Assembly (NCBI GenBank): GCA_905236115.1
Contig: CAJOOL010000168.1
Coordinates: 1 to 6,376, forward strand
Direction of reading: 5' to 3'
Source of the DNA: an uncultured Endomicrobiia bacterium
GTDB taxonomy: Bacteria > Elusimicrobiota > Endomicrobiia > Endomicrobiales > Endomicrobiaceae
DNA length: 6,376 nt
Shown: positions 5,798-6,376 of the stretch, in pieces
Layout: every line of letters begins with the position of its first letter
Numbering within the stretch: position 1 is the stretch's first letter
Program-made: the position numbers and the translations under genes
Notes under the pieces: model-generated
What the model saw: the letters and a program-made list of their open reading frames with translations, nothing else
The model's database searches: none
What the model was told of the DNA's origin: nothing

Positions 5798-6275
5798 ATA
5801 CTTAACTATTTAACTAAGAAATAACCGAATGTTTTGATGCTGTTTTTTAAACAAAAAAATACGCCGAGCGGGCTGTTTTTGGAAGATTAAAAAATTTAGA
5901 CGATTGAAATGACACAGGAAATAAGAATATTATATTTCCGATTGTTCTTTCAAATCAACAAATCTTTAAAATCTCACCAAAAGCATAGCACAGTTTGGTA
6001 AAAAGATAATTCCTTTTGGCTAAGTTTATTATCTCTCGGCGGTAGTATACCAAAAAACGGAGTATTTTGGTATGGCTGAGAAGCTCTTTGGAAATAAAAT
6101 TACATTTATAGCGAAAAAACAGCAAATTTTGGTCTGCAACTGTTCGCTTTGCCTCAAACTTTGCAGTTTTTTCTGTATCCTGTCGTCTTGTTGGTTTGTT
6201 CAAAAAAGACAAAAGAGGAACCCGAGGGGTTAGCCTCGGATAATATAAAAAATAAAATAAAAAAGGAGAAAAATT
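5798..6275 (+). other. Long leader or candidate non-coding RNA region
   Basis: No well-supported gene lies in this stretch, although it starts at a perfect promoter and ends at the ribosome binding site of the ORF at 6276. Visible structures are an inverted repeat ATACCAAAA/TTTTGGTAT (6047-6055 and 6065-6073) and a GC hairpin CCGAGG/CCTCGG (6222-6227 and 6234-6239, loop GGTTAG). The GC hairpin is not followed by a T-run on the plus strand, so it is not a normal terminator in that direction. I could not match the region to 6S RNA, RNase P RNA, tmRNA or a known riboswitch. It may be a long 5' leader, an undescribed RNA, or a dispersed repeat. Confidence 0.4.
6072..6233 (+). CDS. Possible 53-aa Cys-rich hydrophobic small protein (weak)
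   Basis: The ATG at 6072 is preceded by GGAG (6059-6062) nine bases upstream, and the frame runs 53 codons to a TAG at 6231. The product starts MAEKLFGNKITFIAKKQQ, then has a hydrophobic stretch with six cysteines (about 20-43), and ends in a basic tail, QKRQKRNPRG. This could be a small membrane peptide. Against it, the opposite strand is open over the same bases and gives a lysine- and arginine-rich shadow. Phe/Leu/Cys-rich composition is also what the antisense of A-rich DNA would give. No family is recognised. The stop falls in the loop of the hairpin at 6222-6239. Confidence 0.22.
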   Translation: MAEKLFGNKITFIAKKQQILVCNCSLCLKLCSFFCILSSCWFVQKRQKRNPRG

Positions 6276-6376
6276 ATGAAAAAACTAAGACAGATGTATA
6301 GATGTATGGAAGAATGGATGTATGGAAAAAGCAAAGACAAAGCCGTTTCTATACCTCCATACCTCAATTCCTCTAT
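6276..6376 (+). CDS. Start of an unidentified ORF, running off the window, made of repeat DNA
   Basis: A strong GGAG (6265-6268) lies seven bases before the ATG at 6276, and the frame is open through the last base (33 codons visible). The first six codons read MKKLRQ. From 6293 the sequence is the same octamer array found in the trpD-trpC gap, so the predicted residues (MYRCMEEWMYGK and on) are translated repeat DNA. The likely reading is that a real gene once started here and a repeat inserted a few codons after its start, or that a short leader peptide is fused to repeat sequence. What follows outside the window will decide. No function can be given. Confidence 0.35.
   Translation, partial: MKKLRQMYRCMEEWMYGKSKDKAVSIPPYLNSS
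6293..6376. repeat. Octamer array with an inverted octamer array, second copy
   Basis: Bases 6293-6324 are four 8-base units (GATGTATA, GATGTATG, GAAGAATG, GATGTATG), matching 1482-1513 at 30 of 32 positions. After a 24-base spacer, bases 6349-6376 show the same period in inverted orientation (CTATACCT, CCATACCT, CAATTCCT, CTAT, cut by the window end). The layout is array, spacer, inverted array, like a small inverted-repeat element. Confidence 0.75.

Noticed and set aside
5955..6212. 85-aa minus-strand ORF
   Set aside because: It has a TTG start, no ribosome binding site and no recognisable family. It lies opposite a perfect rightward promoter and overlaps inverted repeats.

Overview
The window looks like a chromosomal piece of a low-GC bacterium, most likely Bacillota (Clostridia-like). 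The reasons are a T-box leader in front of a biosynthetic operon, strong purine-rich ribosome binding sites and AT-rich coding sequence. The species cannot be named from this sequence alone.

Layout. Bases 1-330 (+) are the 3' end of a flavodoxin-family gene that starts before the window. Bases 331-681 carry no gene, but hold a 160-bp MITE-like palindromic element flanked by TTAA. Bases 682-5353 (-) are a tryptophan operon read right to left: promoter, T-box leader with a UGG (Trp) specifier, trpE, trpG, trpD, trpC. Its promoter lies inside the 3' end of the next gene, a small helix-turn-helix/coiled-coil protein (5335-5727, -). A second perfect consensus promoter (5763-5791, +) points right into about 475 nt with no convincing gene. 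That stretch could be a long leader or a non-coding RNA. A plus-strand ORF with a good ribosome binding site then starts at 6276 and runs off the window; almost all of its visible part is repeat DNA.

How the genes work together. TrpE and TrpG form anthranilate synthase (chorismate plus glutamine to anthranilate), TrpD adds the phosphoribosyl group, and TrpC makes indole-3-glycerol phosphate. The isomerase trpF and the tryptophan synthase genes trpB and trpA are not in the window: trpC is followed by the convergent flavodoxin gene. The T-box should let the operon be transcribed when uncharged tRNA-Trp accumulates, and feedback-inhibition motifs in TrpE add control at the enzyme level.

The most unusual aspect is the DNA between the trp genes. 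Such genes are often tightly packed or overlapping, but here the three junctions are 209, 107 and 173 bp long and each is filled with a different hairpin or repeat unit. Several units contain degenerate tandem arrays with an 8-base period. One hairpin repeat even supplies the last codons of both trpE and trpG. The genome therefore seems to carry families of small repeats that insert at gene ends, including within an operon.
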